Of a DNA stretch of 8,296 nt, positions 1 through 5,699 are shown piece after piece. The notes under the pieces were generated by a model that worked only from the letters and a program-made list of their open reading frames with translations, was not told the origin of the DNA and did no database searches. The position numbers and the translations under genes are program-made. Source of the DNA: Rubrobacteraceae bacterium (lineage in GTDB: Bacteria > Actinomycetota > Rubrobacteria > Rubrobacterales > Rubrobacteraceae); assembly GCA_013698525.1 (NCBI GenBank), contig JACCSM010000131.1, forward strand, positions 1-8,296, read 5' to 3'. How positions within the stretch are numbered: the first letter of the stretch is position 1; each line of letters starts with the position of its first letter.

Positions 1-21
1 GCTGAAGTGCTAGAAATGAGG

Positions 22-90
22 AAGAGCCCGGGGCGCACTTAGGGGTGATAGGTGGGGAAAGGGAAAGGAGGAGTAGCGCCCCGGACTCTT
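22..90 (-). ncRNA. Candidate structured RNA: 15-bp stem with C-rich 39-nt loop
   Basis: The arms at 76-90 and 22-36 are complementary over 15 positions. Read as minus-strand RNA, every position pairs, with one U.G wobble. Read as plus-strand RNA, that position becomes an A.C mismatch, so the structure favours minus-strand transcription, in agreement with the promoter just upstream. The loop (75 to 37) is almost free of G (one residue) and made of C/U runs, including CCUCC, the exact complement of a GGAGG ribosome binding site. A smaller 5-bp hairpin (100-121) precedes it. The bases after the stem (21 to 1) are pyrimidine-rich, but there is no clean U tract, so the 3' end is not defined here. 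It could be a trans-acting small RNA, or the 5' leader of a gene beyond the left edge. I recognise no known RNA family; the actinobacterial 6C RNA also has C-rich loops but needs runs of six C, which are absent here. Confidence 0.4.
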
Positions 91-271
91 TAATTGTGCC
101 GGTTTAGTTTCGCACCAACCGACTGACTGGATGATACATCGCTCGTCACACTTTGTAAAGGCTTTGAAACAGAGAATTTAGAAACTTTTTGTAGATATCG
201 GCAAAGTGCATATAAAGGTGTAGTGGGAGTCCACGGCGAGCTGAGCCAGGAAGCCTGGATCGGGCGATTGG
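91..271. other. Intergenic region downstream of gcvH
   Basis: No ORF with a credible start and ribosome binding site is visible in this stretch, and base composition is clearly more AT-rich than in the flanking genes. Just after the gcvH stop there is a small inverted repeat (ccagg 246-250 / cctgg 254-258) and a 4-bp hairpin (223-234). Neither is followed on the minus strand by a U tract, so I see no convincing intrinsic terminator for the gcv operon. Termination may be factor-dependent, or transcripts may read through to the left. Confidence 0.5.
131..159 (-). promoter_or_regulatory. Sigma70-type promoter reading leftwards
   Basis: On the minus strand a -35 box TTTACA (154-159; 5 of 6 match to TTGACA) is followed after exactly 17 nt by a -10 box TATCAT (131-136; 5 of 6 match to TATAAT). 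The predicted start of transcription is about position 123-125. It lies in an AT-richer gap downstream of gcvH and would drive the structured RNA at 22-90 and anything beyond the left edge. The call rests on box and spacer match alone. Confidence 0.55.
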
Positions 272-649
272 CTATGACTCTTCGGCTACCACCTCCTCGT
301 ACTCTTCGGGGGAGAGGAGGTCTGCTGTGTCGGAGGTGCGGAGCTTGACGATCCAGCCCTCCCCGTATGGGTCTTCGTTGATCTTCTCCGGTGCATTTTC
401 GAGAGCCGAGTTGACCTCGACGACCTCGCCGCCGACCGGGGTGTACAGGTCGGAGACGGCCTTGACGCTCTCGACTGTGCCGAAGGACTCGCCGGCGTCG
501 AAGGTGGCTCCCTCATCGGGCAACTCGACGAAGACGACGTCGCCGAGTTCGTCCTGGGCGTGATCCGTGATACCTATGGTCGCGGTGTCGCCCTCTGTGC
601 GGACCCACTCGTGGCTCTTCGTGTACTGAAGGTCTTCAGGTACGCTCAA
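272..649 (-). CDS. gcvH: Glycine cleavage system H protein
   Basis: Lipoyl carrier protein of the glycine cleavage system, cytoplasmic. Its lipoyl arm takes the aminomethyl group from the P protein, presents it to the T protein, and is then reoxidised by the L protein. The 125-residue length is normal for the family. The lipoylation site is K63 in the segment TVESVKAVSDLY, the N-terminal motif YTKSHEWV (9-16) is typical, and the glycine-rich C-terminal part (NEDPYGEGW) is intact. The start is TTG at 647-649. A strong GGAGG (656-660) ends 6 nt before it, its upstream Gs touch the gcvT stop (662-664), and there is no in-frame ATG nearby. It is the last gene of the operon, separated from gcvT by 12 nt, so coupled translation is likely. 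No L-protein gene follows, so dihydrolipoamide dehydrogenase must be encoded elsewhere. Lipoylation enzymes are not visible either. Confidence 0.97.
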   Translation of the reverse strand: MSVPEDLQYTKSHEWVRTEGDTATIGITDHAQDELGDVVFVELPDEGATFDAGESFGTVESVKAVSDLYTPVGGEVVEVNSALENAPEKINEDPYGEGWIVKLRTSDTADLLSPEEYEEVVAEES

Positions 650-661
650 GGCTCTCCTCCC

Positions 662-1747
662 CTACTCTCTGTCGCGCTCGTAGAACGGTAGCGGCACTGT
701 CTTCGCCGGTACGGGATTGTCCCTTATCATGATCTCGAACCTATCTTCCACCCCTGGGTCTACGAGCGCAAGTCCTATCGCCCGGTCGAGGGTGGGAGAC
801 TTGGTGCCGCTCGTGACCTCGCCGACGATCTCAGCCCCGTTCGTTACATGGTGGCCGTGGCGGGCGATCCCACGTCCCTCCATCTCGAAGCCGACGAGCT
901 TCTTGCGCAGCCCCTCTGTGTCCTCGAGCAAGAGCGCCCTCTGCCCGATAAACCGCGGCTCCTTGTCAAGGTGCACCGCGAAGGAGATGCCGGCCTCGAG
1001 GGGGGTGGTCTCTGCGTCGAGCTCGTTTCCGTAGAGGCACATCCCCGCTTCGAGACGTAGCGTGTCCCTGGCGCCGAGACCGGCAGGGGTTGCGCCTGCC
1101 TCTATCAGGGCGCGCCAGACGCGCGGGGCGTCGTCGGGGGAAAGGTAGATCTCGAACCCGTCCTCGCCCGTGTACCCGGTGCGGGAGATGATGCTCCTCG
1201 CCCCATCAACCTCTCCCTCGGCGAACCGGAAGGGCTTGAGACCAGACAGGTCCGTGCCGGTAAGGTCCTGTAAGAGCTGTGCCGCCTCAGGTCCTTGCAG
1301 CGCCAAGAGCGACCAGTCGTCGGACTCGTCTGCGACCTCGACGTCGAGGTCTTCGGTGTTCTCGCGGAAGTGATCGAGGTCCTTCTCGCGGTTGGAGGCG
1401 TTCACAACGACGAGGAAGTCGCCCTCGCGCCGGTAGACGATCACATCGTCCACCGTCCCCCCGTCCTCGTAGCAGACCACCGAGTAGCCCGCCTGCCCGA
1501 CATCAAGGCGACCTACGTCGCGGGTGACGAGTCGCTGAACGGCGCTCTCGGCGTCGGGGCCGCGGAAGATGGCCTCGCCCATGTGCGAGACGTCGAAAAG
1601 CCCTGTGTGGTTACGAACCGCGTTGTGCTCGGCCTGTATACCCGAGTACTGCACGGGCATCTCGTATCCGGCGAAGTCCACGAGTCGGGCTCCGAGCTCT
1701 TTGTGCTCGTCGTAGAGCGGGGTGTGCCTGAGACCTTCTTGCGCCAC
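662..1747 (-). CDS. gcvT: Aminomethyltransferase (glycine cleavage T protein)
   Basis: Transfers the methylene group from the aminomethyl-lipoyl arm of H protein to tetrahydrofolate, giving 5,10-methylene-THF and releasing ammonia. About 361 residues, full length for GcvT. The N-terminal TPLYDEH and DVSHMGE segments, the [11 protein letters not shown] segment with its acidic pair in the region that contacts folate in characterised T proteins, [13 protein letters not shown], and the signature [18 protein letters not shown] are all present. The C-terminal domain contains FIGQRAL and [12 protein letters not shown]. Two GTG starts compete. GTG at 1745-1747 has AGGTGG (1753-1758) with a 5-nt gap and gives an N-terminus MAQEG..TPLY like other GcvT proteins. 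GTG at 1754-1756 would add three residues, overlap the gcvPB stop by 7 nt and use a weaker AAGG. I prefer the former; in both cases the stop of gcvPB (1750-1752) lies in the initiation region, so translational coupling is expected. Confidence 0.96.
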   Translation of the reverse strand: MAQEGLRHTPLYDEHKELGARLVDFAGYEMPVQYSGIQAEHNAVRNHTGLFDVSHMGEAIFRGPDAESAVQRLVTRDVGRLDVGQAGYSVVCYEDGGTVDDVIVYRREGDFLVVVNASNREKDLDHFRENTEDLDVEVADESDDWSLLALQGPEAAQLLQDLTGTDLSGLKPFRFAEGEVDGARSIISRTGYTGEDGFEIYLSPDDAPRVWRALIEAGATPAGLGARDTLRLEAGMCLYGNELDAETTPLEAGISFAVHLDKEPRFIGQRALLLEDTEGLRKKLVGFEMEGRGIARHGHHVTNGAEIVGEVTSGTKSPTLDRAIGLALVDPGVEDRFEIMIRDNPVPAKTVPLPFYERDRE

Positions 1748-1749
1748 CG

Positions 1750-3165
1750 CTACCACCTGGCCTTGAGTTGCCTTGCGGCGCGGGTCTCATCGAGGCGGCG
1801 CGTCGGGGCGTGGGTTGGAGCCGCTTCGAGGTCTTCCTGGCTCGTCTCGGCCAGTTCCAGCATCGTCCCGATAAAGTCGTCGAGGGTCTCTTTGGACTCG
1901 GTCTCGGTCGGCTCTATAAGCATGGCCTCCTTGACGACGAGTGGGAAGTAGATCGTCGGCGGGTGATACCCGTGGTCGATCAGTCCCTTGGCGATGTCGA
2001 GGGCTTTCTTGCCTTGCGGGGGTTGCACGACCACCTCGTGCTTGCACAGCTCATCATAGGGAATGCGGTATGTGCCTCCGAGCTGGGCCCGCACGTAGTT
2101 GGCGTTCAGGACGGCCATGTCCGTCACGTCCCTGAGCTCGGGCCCGTGCATCCTGATGTAGTTCCAGGCCCTGAGCATCTGCCCGAAGTTGCCGTGGAAA
2201 CCTGCCACGCGACCGATGGTCTTGTCGGGACGTACGAAGCGGTAGTCGTCGCCTCTCTTCTCCACTGTGGGGTCGGGGAGGAAGGGCGTGAGGTCGTCCG
2301 AGCAGGCGATGGCGCCGCAGCCAGGTCCGCCGCCACCGTGGGGGGTCGAGAAGGTCTTGTGCAGGTTGAAGTGCATGATGTCTACGTCGGCTTCGGCCGG
2401 GCGCATACGGCCCATGTTCGCGTTCATGTTCGCGCCGTCCATGTAGAGGAAGGCGCCGGCCTCGTGCAGGACGGCGGCGATCTCGGCGATGTTCCGCTCG
2501 TAGACACCGCAGGTGTTGGGGTTGGTGATCATGAGCGCCGCCGTCGACTGGTCCACCATCTCTCGAAGCTCGTCCACGTCGACGCAACCGCGGTAGTCGA
2601 GCCCGACCTCCTTTGCCCTGAACCCTGCCATCGAGGCGGTCGCCGGATTGGTCCCGTGCGCCGTCGAAGGTACGAGGACCGTGGTGCGCCCTTCGTCACC
2701 GGCATCGTCGAAGAACCTCTTGACCATCAGTATGCTGGTCAGCTCCCCCTGCGCCCCGGCGAGAGGCTGCAGGGAGACGTAAGGCAGCCCGGAGACCTCG
2801 GCGAGGAAGCCCTGTAGCTCGTGCATGATCCGTAGCGCGCCCTGGGCCTGCGCTTCTGGCTGGAGCGGATGTAGGCCGGCGAAACCGGAGACGGTCGCCG
2901 CGGCCTCGTTGGCGCGTGGATTGTGCTTCATCGTGCATGAGCCTAAAGGGTAGAACGTCGTGTCGATGCCCTCGTTCTCGCGCGAGAGATTAGTGTAGTG
3001 CCGGATTACGGTAGGCTCGTCCACCTCGGCAAGGCGTGGCTTCTCTTTACGGAGCACCGACTTCGGCAGGACGGTTTCGAGCTCTTTCATCTCCACGTCG
3101 GGTTTTGGGAGCGTGTAGCCTCTGCGGCCCTCGCGACCTTTGTCCCGGATCAGGTTAAAGGGCAT
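1750..3165 (-). CDS. gcvPB: Glycine dehydrogenase (decarboxylating) subunit 2, P protein C-terminal half
   Basis: Beta subunit of the two-subunit P protein. Together with GcvPA it decarboxylates glycine through a PLP Schiff base and loads the aminomethyl group onto the lipoyl arm of H protein. 471 residues, usual for split GcvPB. The PLP lysine is K270 in HFNLHKTFSTPHGGGGPGCG (265-284). Upstream hallmarks are FYPLGSCTMKHNP (71-83), the Q-P-L-A-G-AQGE segment near 133-141, VPSTAHGTNPATA (165-177) and YMDGANMNA (241-249). The fold is the aminotransferase type I PLP fold. The ATG start (3163-3165) lies inside the end of gcvPA, an 11-nt overlap. It is preceded by a near-perfect GGAGGTGG followed by six bases, also inside gcvPA, an arrangement expected to give coupled, near-equal synthesis of the two subunits. 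No missing key residues seen. Confidence 0.97.
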   Translation of the reverse strand: MPFNLIRDKGREGRRGYTLPKPDVEMKELETVLPKSVLRKEKPRLAEVDEPTVIRHYTNLSRENEGIDTTFYPLGSCTMKHNPRANEAAATVSGFAGLHPLQPEAQAQGALRIMHELQGFLAEVSGLPYVSLQPLAGAQGELTSILMVKRFFDDAGDEGRTTVLVPSTAHGTNPATASMAGFRAKEVGLDYRGCVDVDELREMVDQSTAALMITNPNTCGVYERNIAEIAAVLHEAGAFLYMDGANMNANMGRMRPAEADVDIMHFNLHKTFSTPHGGGGPGCGAIACSDDLTPFLPDPTVEKRGDDYRFVRPDKTIGRVAGFHGNFGQMLRAWNYIRMHGPELRDVTDMAVLNANYVRAQLGGTYRIPYDELCKHEVVVQPPQGKKALDIAKGLIDHGYHPPTIYFPLVVKEAMLIEPTETESKETLDDFIGTMLELAETSQEDLEAAPTHAPTRRLDETRAARQLKARW

Positions 3166-4444
3166 TGGAGACCACCTCCACGAAGGCGTCGAGTTCGTCT
3201 TTAGTCCGCTTCTCCGTCACCGCGACGAGCATCGCCCCGTCCCCGAGATCCAAGCCTCCCACGATCCCAGCTTCGAGCAAAGCCTCGTTCGCCCGTGCGA
3301 CATCCGGCAGCTCCACGGCGAACTCCCATAGGAAAGCCGCATCCGGATACCGTAGCCCGAAGCCTGATGCCTGAAGCCTCTCAGCCAGATAATGGGCCTT
3401 CGAGATAGAGAGCTCGGCCACCCCGCGCAGTCCCTCAGGTCCCATCAGGGCCGTGTACACGGTCGCTGCCAGGGCCGTTAGCGCCTGGTTGGTGCAGATG
3501 TTGGAGTTCGCCTTCGCGCGCCTGATGTCCTGCTCGCGGCCCCGCAGGGTAAGGACGTAGGCCAGCTTGCCATCCTTGTCTATCGTCTCCCCGCAGATAC
3601 GTCCCGGGAGCTGGCGGACGAACTCTTCTTTGGTCGCCATGTAGCCTACGTACGGGCCACCGAACATGAGTGGCATACCGAGCGGCTGGGCCTCCCCAAC
3701 AGCCACGTCGGCCCCGAGGTTCCCAGGGGCTTCGAGTATGGAGAGTGAGATCGGGTCGCACACCGCAACACAGAGCGCGCCCACGTCGTGCGCCGCCTCC
3801 GAGGCGGCCTCTATATCCTCGACGACACCGAAGAAACTAGGACTCTGCACGAAGACCCCAGAGACGTCGTCGGGGAGGTTGGAGAAGTCCGTGGTGCCGC
3901 TTTCGAACGGAAGGTCAACCACCTCGACGCGGTAGGTCTCTATGACCTCGCGGTAGCGGGGGTTGAGGCCGGCGGAGACGGCGACTTTGGGATCCCTCTT
4001 CGTCAGCCTCGCCGTCATGAGGGCGGCCTCCACGACGGCGTTCGCGCCGTCGTAGACGGAGGCGTTGGAGATCCCAAGCCCCGTCAGCTCGGAGATCATG
4101 GACTGGAATTCGAAGATCGCCTGCAGGGTGCCCTGGCTGATCTCCGGCTGGTATGGGGTGTACGAGGTCAGGAACTCGCCGCGCGAGATAACCGCACCTA
4201 CTGCTGAGGGTACGATCCTGTCGTAGGCCCCTGCACCGAGGAAGATCGGCAGCCCCGAGACATTCTCCTTGGACAGGGCGTCTACCTCTCTCAGCGCCTC
4301 GTACTCGGAGAGGGCCGGTGGGAGATCGAGTTCTCCTTTGTACCTCGGTTCGACGTCGGCGAAAAGGTCATCGAGGGTTTCGACCCCGATAGCGTCCAGC
4401 ATCTCCTGTATATCGGCCTCTGTGTGCGGTGTGAATCGCGCCAC
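3155..4444 (-). CDS. gcvPA: Glycine dehydrogenase (decarboxylating) subunit 1, P protein N-terminal half
   Basis: Alpha subunit of the split P protein, the partner of GcvPB; the pair forms the glycine-decarboxylating enzyme. 429 residues, typical of GcvPA. Recognisable family segments in order: FTPHTEADIQEMLDAIG at the N-terminus, FLGAGAYDRIVP (68-79), TSYTPYQPEISQGTLQAIFEFQ (93-114), NASVYDGANAVVEA (127-140, usually YDGATA), and near the C-terminus the NICTNQALTALAA segment. This half lacks the PLP lysine, as expected, because that lies in GcvPB. The start is GTG at 4442-4444 with AGGGGGT (4453-4459) 8 nt upstream. It is the first gene of the operon and lies directly behind the tandem glycine riboswitch, so glycine is expected to raise its expression and, through coupling, that of the downstream genes. 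In the usual AYDHY motif the His is replaced by Arg (AYDRI), a minor variation. Confidence 0.97.
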   Translation of the reverse strand: MARFTPHTEADIQEMLDAIGVETLDDLFADVEPRYKGELDLPPALSEYEALREVDALSKENVSGLPIFLGAGAYDRIVPSAVGAVISRGEFLTSYTPYQPEISQGTLQAIFEFQSMISELTGLGISNASVYDGANAVVEAALMTARLTKRDPKVAVSAGLNPRYREVIETYRVEVVDLPFESGTTDFSNLPDDVSGVFVQSPSFFGVVEDIEAASEAAHDVGALCVAVCDPISLSILEAPGNLGADVAVGEAQPLGMPLMFGGPYVGYMATKEEFVRQLPGRICGETIDKDGKLAYVLTLRGREQDIRRAKANSNICTNQALTALAATVYTALMGPEGLRGVAELSISKAHYLAERLQASGFGLRYPDAAFLWEFAVELPDVARANEALLEAGIVGGLDLGDGAMLVAVTEKRTKDELDAFVEVVSNAL

Positions 4445-4447
4445 GCA

Positions 4448-4472
4448 GCTATACCCCCTGTCTCGGGTGAGC
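4448..4472 (-). promoter_or_regulatory. gcvPA: Hairpin over the gcvPA ribosome binding site (riboswitch expression platform)
   Basis: On the minus strand the ribosome binding site AGGGGGT (4453-4459) can pair with an upstream CACCC. The stem is extended by GCT/AGC across a small internal loop, and the loop is about 7-8 nt. This would hide the binding site and lies just 3' of the second aptamer. No U-tract terminator exists between the riboswitch and the GTG start. A translation-level expression platform is therefore the simplest reading, inferred from base pairing alone. Confidence 0.5.
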
Positions 4473-4489
4473 GTTGCTTTTTCCGCCCT

Positions 4490-4692
4490 GTCCCAAACCT
4501 GAGAGTGTTACCCCGTCGGCGCCGATCCGGCCCCGCAAGCGGAGCCGGTCGAACTCTCCAGGACGCCCTCCGGTCCACGGTCCTTCTGCCTGAGAGATTC
4601 AGATTGCCCCTGCAACCCTTTCACCTTCGGCGGCCTCCGAAAGGGTCTTCCCCACCCCTTCCGGCGACTCTCTCCCGCGGCCCTCATCGGGC
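4490..4692 (-). promoter_or_regulatory. Tandem glycine riboswitch (two aptamers with kink-turn)
   Basis: Cis-acting leader RNA that binds glycine and controls the gcv operon. Aptamer I spans about 4572-4683: P1 is formed by 4675-4683 with 4572-4580 (8 of 9 positions pair, including one wobble), and the conserved blocks GGGAGAG, CGCCGAAGG and CTCTCAGGCAGAAGGAC are present. Aptamer II spans about 4490-4564: P1 is GTCC/GGAC (4561-4564 with 4490-4493), with GGAGAG, CGCCGACGGGG and CTCTCAGG (4498-4505). Its internal arm is a 10-bp hairpin (4527-4548) capped by a G-CUUG-C-type loop. The leader GCCC-GAU-GA (4692-4684) and linker GA-GGGC (4570-4565) fit the kink-turn known from glycine riboswitches: a 4-bp stem, a 3-nt bulge and tandem G.A pairs next to aptamer I P1. 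In this family glycine binding normally switches glycine cleavage genes on. Confidence 0.93.
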
Positions 4693-4700
4693 AAGTTCGG

Positions 4701-4709
4701 ACTATAGCA
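4701..4709 (-). promoter_or_regulatory. Extended -10 promoter of the gcv operon
   Basis: On the minus strand TGC-TATAGT (4701-4709) matches the extended -10 pattern TGN-TATAAT with one mismatch. No good -35 box lies 16-18 nt upstream, which fits an extended -10 promoter. The predicted transcription start, near 4693-4695, is directly before the kink-turn leader at 4692, so the transcript would begin with the riboswitch. It sits about 35 nt beyond the stop codon of the cysteine-synthase-like gene. Confidence 0.55.
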
Positions 4710-4743
4710 TAAGGGGCGTGGCACCGGATGGGTTCACGCTTCT

Positions 4744-5685
4744 CTACGTGTACGCCTCGCGCCCTACCCTGACAGAGTCTCGCTCGGCGAAATGATCGCT
4801 TATGTACTTCTCGCCCTCGTCACAGAACAGTGTGACGAGGATCGCAAGCTCCGGATAGGACTCGCGGACCTTCCTGGTTGCGATGAGGTTTGCGCCGCTC
4901 GAAGGGCCGACGAAGAGGCCGTATTGCCTGGCGAGGCGGCGCATCTCTTCTACGGCCTCCTCGGAGTCAACGGTCAGGGCGGTATCGACCAGGCCACGGT
5001 GGCGCTCGAAGATGCCTGGGACGAAGCCGTCGGAGATGCCCTCGATGAGGTGGTCCCCTATCTCCCCGCAAAGTATCGTCGATGACTCCGAGGGCTCCAT
5101 CGCGAAGAGCTTGACGGCAGGATTTACCTCCCGGAACGCCTGGCCTACCCCGATCAAAGTCCCCCCCGTCCCGACTCCCATCACTACCGCGTCGGGCACG
5201 ACGCCTTCGGGTAGTTGGGCCAGGATCTCCGGCCCGAGCCAGGTCCTGTTCTCCTCCACGTTCCACTCTGACTCGAACTGCGCCGGGCAGAAGTAGCCGG
5301 ACTCCTGCCCGAGCTCCTTCGCTTTCGCAAGGGCCTCGTTGACGTGGAAGTGACCGACCTCCATCACCTCGGCCCCGAAGGCGCGGCTGATGGCGACCCG
5401 CTCGCCGCTCATCCCCTCGGGCATCACGACTAGCATCCTGTAGCCTTTGACCGCGGCGACCATCGAGAGGGCGTTGCCCGTGTTGCCCGACGTGGCCTCG
5501 ACGATAGTATCGCCCGGTTTCAGAAGCCCCTCGTCCTCGGCACGCTCGACCATGTACTTCGCTATGCGGGCCTTGATCGACCCGGAAGGGTTCAGGTACT
5601 CGAGCTTGCAGTAGATACCCTCGACTTCGAGCATCGGCGTATTTCCTATGGCGTCGAGGATGCTGTTGGACAGAGCGTCCTTCAT
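4744..5685 (-). CDS. Cysteine-synthase-family PLP-dependent enzyme
   Basis: Fold type II PLP enzyme of the cysteine synthase / cystathionine beta-synthase family. The usual reaction is beta-replacement on an activated serine (O-acetylserine or O-phosphoserine) with sulfide to give cysteine, in the cytoplasm. 313 residues, family length. Visible motifs: IGNTPML (13-19), NPSGSIKAR with the PLP lysine K38, the phosphate/substrate loop TSGNTG (65-70), GVGTGGTLIGVG, EGISDGFVPGIF, and GPSSGAN near the C-terminus, which holds the PLP N1-binding Ser. The loop between GNTP and YCKLE is short. The residue after the PLP lysine is Ala, where cysteine synthases nearly always have Asp (KDR), so substrate choice may be unusual. 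The start is ATG at 5683-5685 because AGGAGGT (5693-5699) lies 7 nt upstream; a GTG at 5692-5694 falls inside that site. It is the last gene of the upstream operon, 12 nt after the SDR stop. Whether it serves cysteine synthesis or the neighbouring pathway is open. Confidence 0.85.
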   Translation of the reverse strand: MKDALSNSILDAIGNTPMLEVEGIYCKLEYLNPSGSIKARIAKYMVERAEDEGLLKPGDTIVEATSGNTGNALSMVAAVKGYRMLVVMPEGMSGERVAISRAFGAEVMEVGHFHVNEALAKAKELGQESGYFCPAQFESEWNVEENRTWLGPEILAQLPEGVVPDAVVMGVGTGGTLIGVGQAFREVNPAVKLFAMEPSESSTILCGEIGDHLIEGISDGFVPGIFERHRGLVDTALTVDSEEAVEEMRRLARQYGLFVGPSSGANLIATRKVRESYPELAILVTLFCDEGEKYISDHFAERDSVRVGREAYT

Positions 5686-5692
5686 GCCGACC

Positions 5693-5699
5693 ACCTCCT
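5693..5699 (-). promoter_or_regulatory. Ribosome binding site deciding the start of the cysteine-synthase-like gene
   Basis: AGGAGGT on the minus strand overlaps the TAG stop of the short-chain dehydrogenase gene (5698-5700) and lies 7 nt before ATG 5683-5685. It excludes the in-frame GTG at 5692-5694 as a start and suggests that a ribosome ending the upstream gene reinitiates here. Confidence 0.8.

Noticed and set aside
189..216. TTGTAG...TATAAA as a plus-strand promoter reading into gcvH antisense
   Set aside because: The -35 match is poor (3 of 6) and the spacer is 16 nt. Only the -10-like box is good, which is weak evidence in an AT-rich gap.
243..261. Inverted repeat ccagg/cctgg just after the gcvH stop as an intrinsic terminator
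   Set aside because: Only 5 bp plus two outer pairs, a 3-nt loop and no U tract on the minus strand.
1768..2817. A 349-codon open frame on the plus strand opposite gcvPB
   Set aside because: Shadow of gcvPB codon bias: Val/Gly/His-rich with no family features and no plausible initiation region.
4488..4505. The second riboswitch aptamer lacks the CAAAAGGAC block and looked degenerate (CTCTCAGG followed by TTTGGGAC)
   Set aside because: Second aptamers of tandem glycine riboswitches often vary here; the Bacillus subtilis gcvT leader, as I recall it, has a similarly altered block. P1 and the other conserved blocks are intact, so I treat it as a normal second aptamer.
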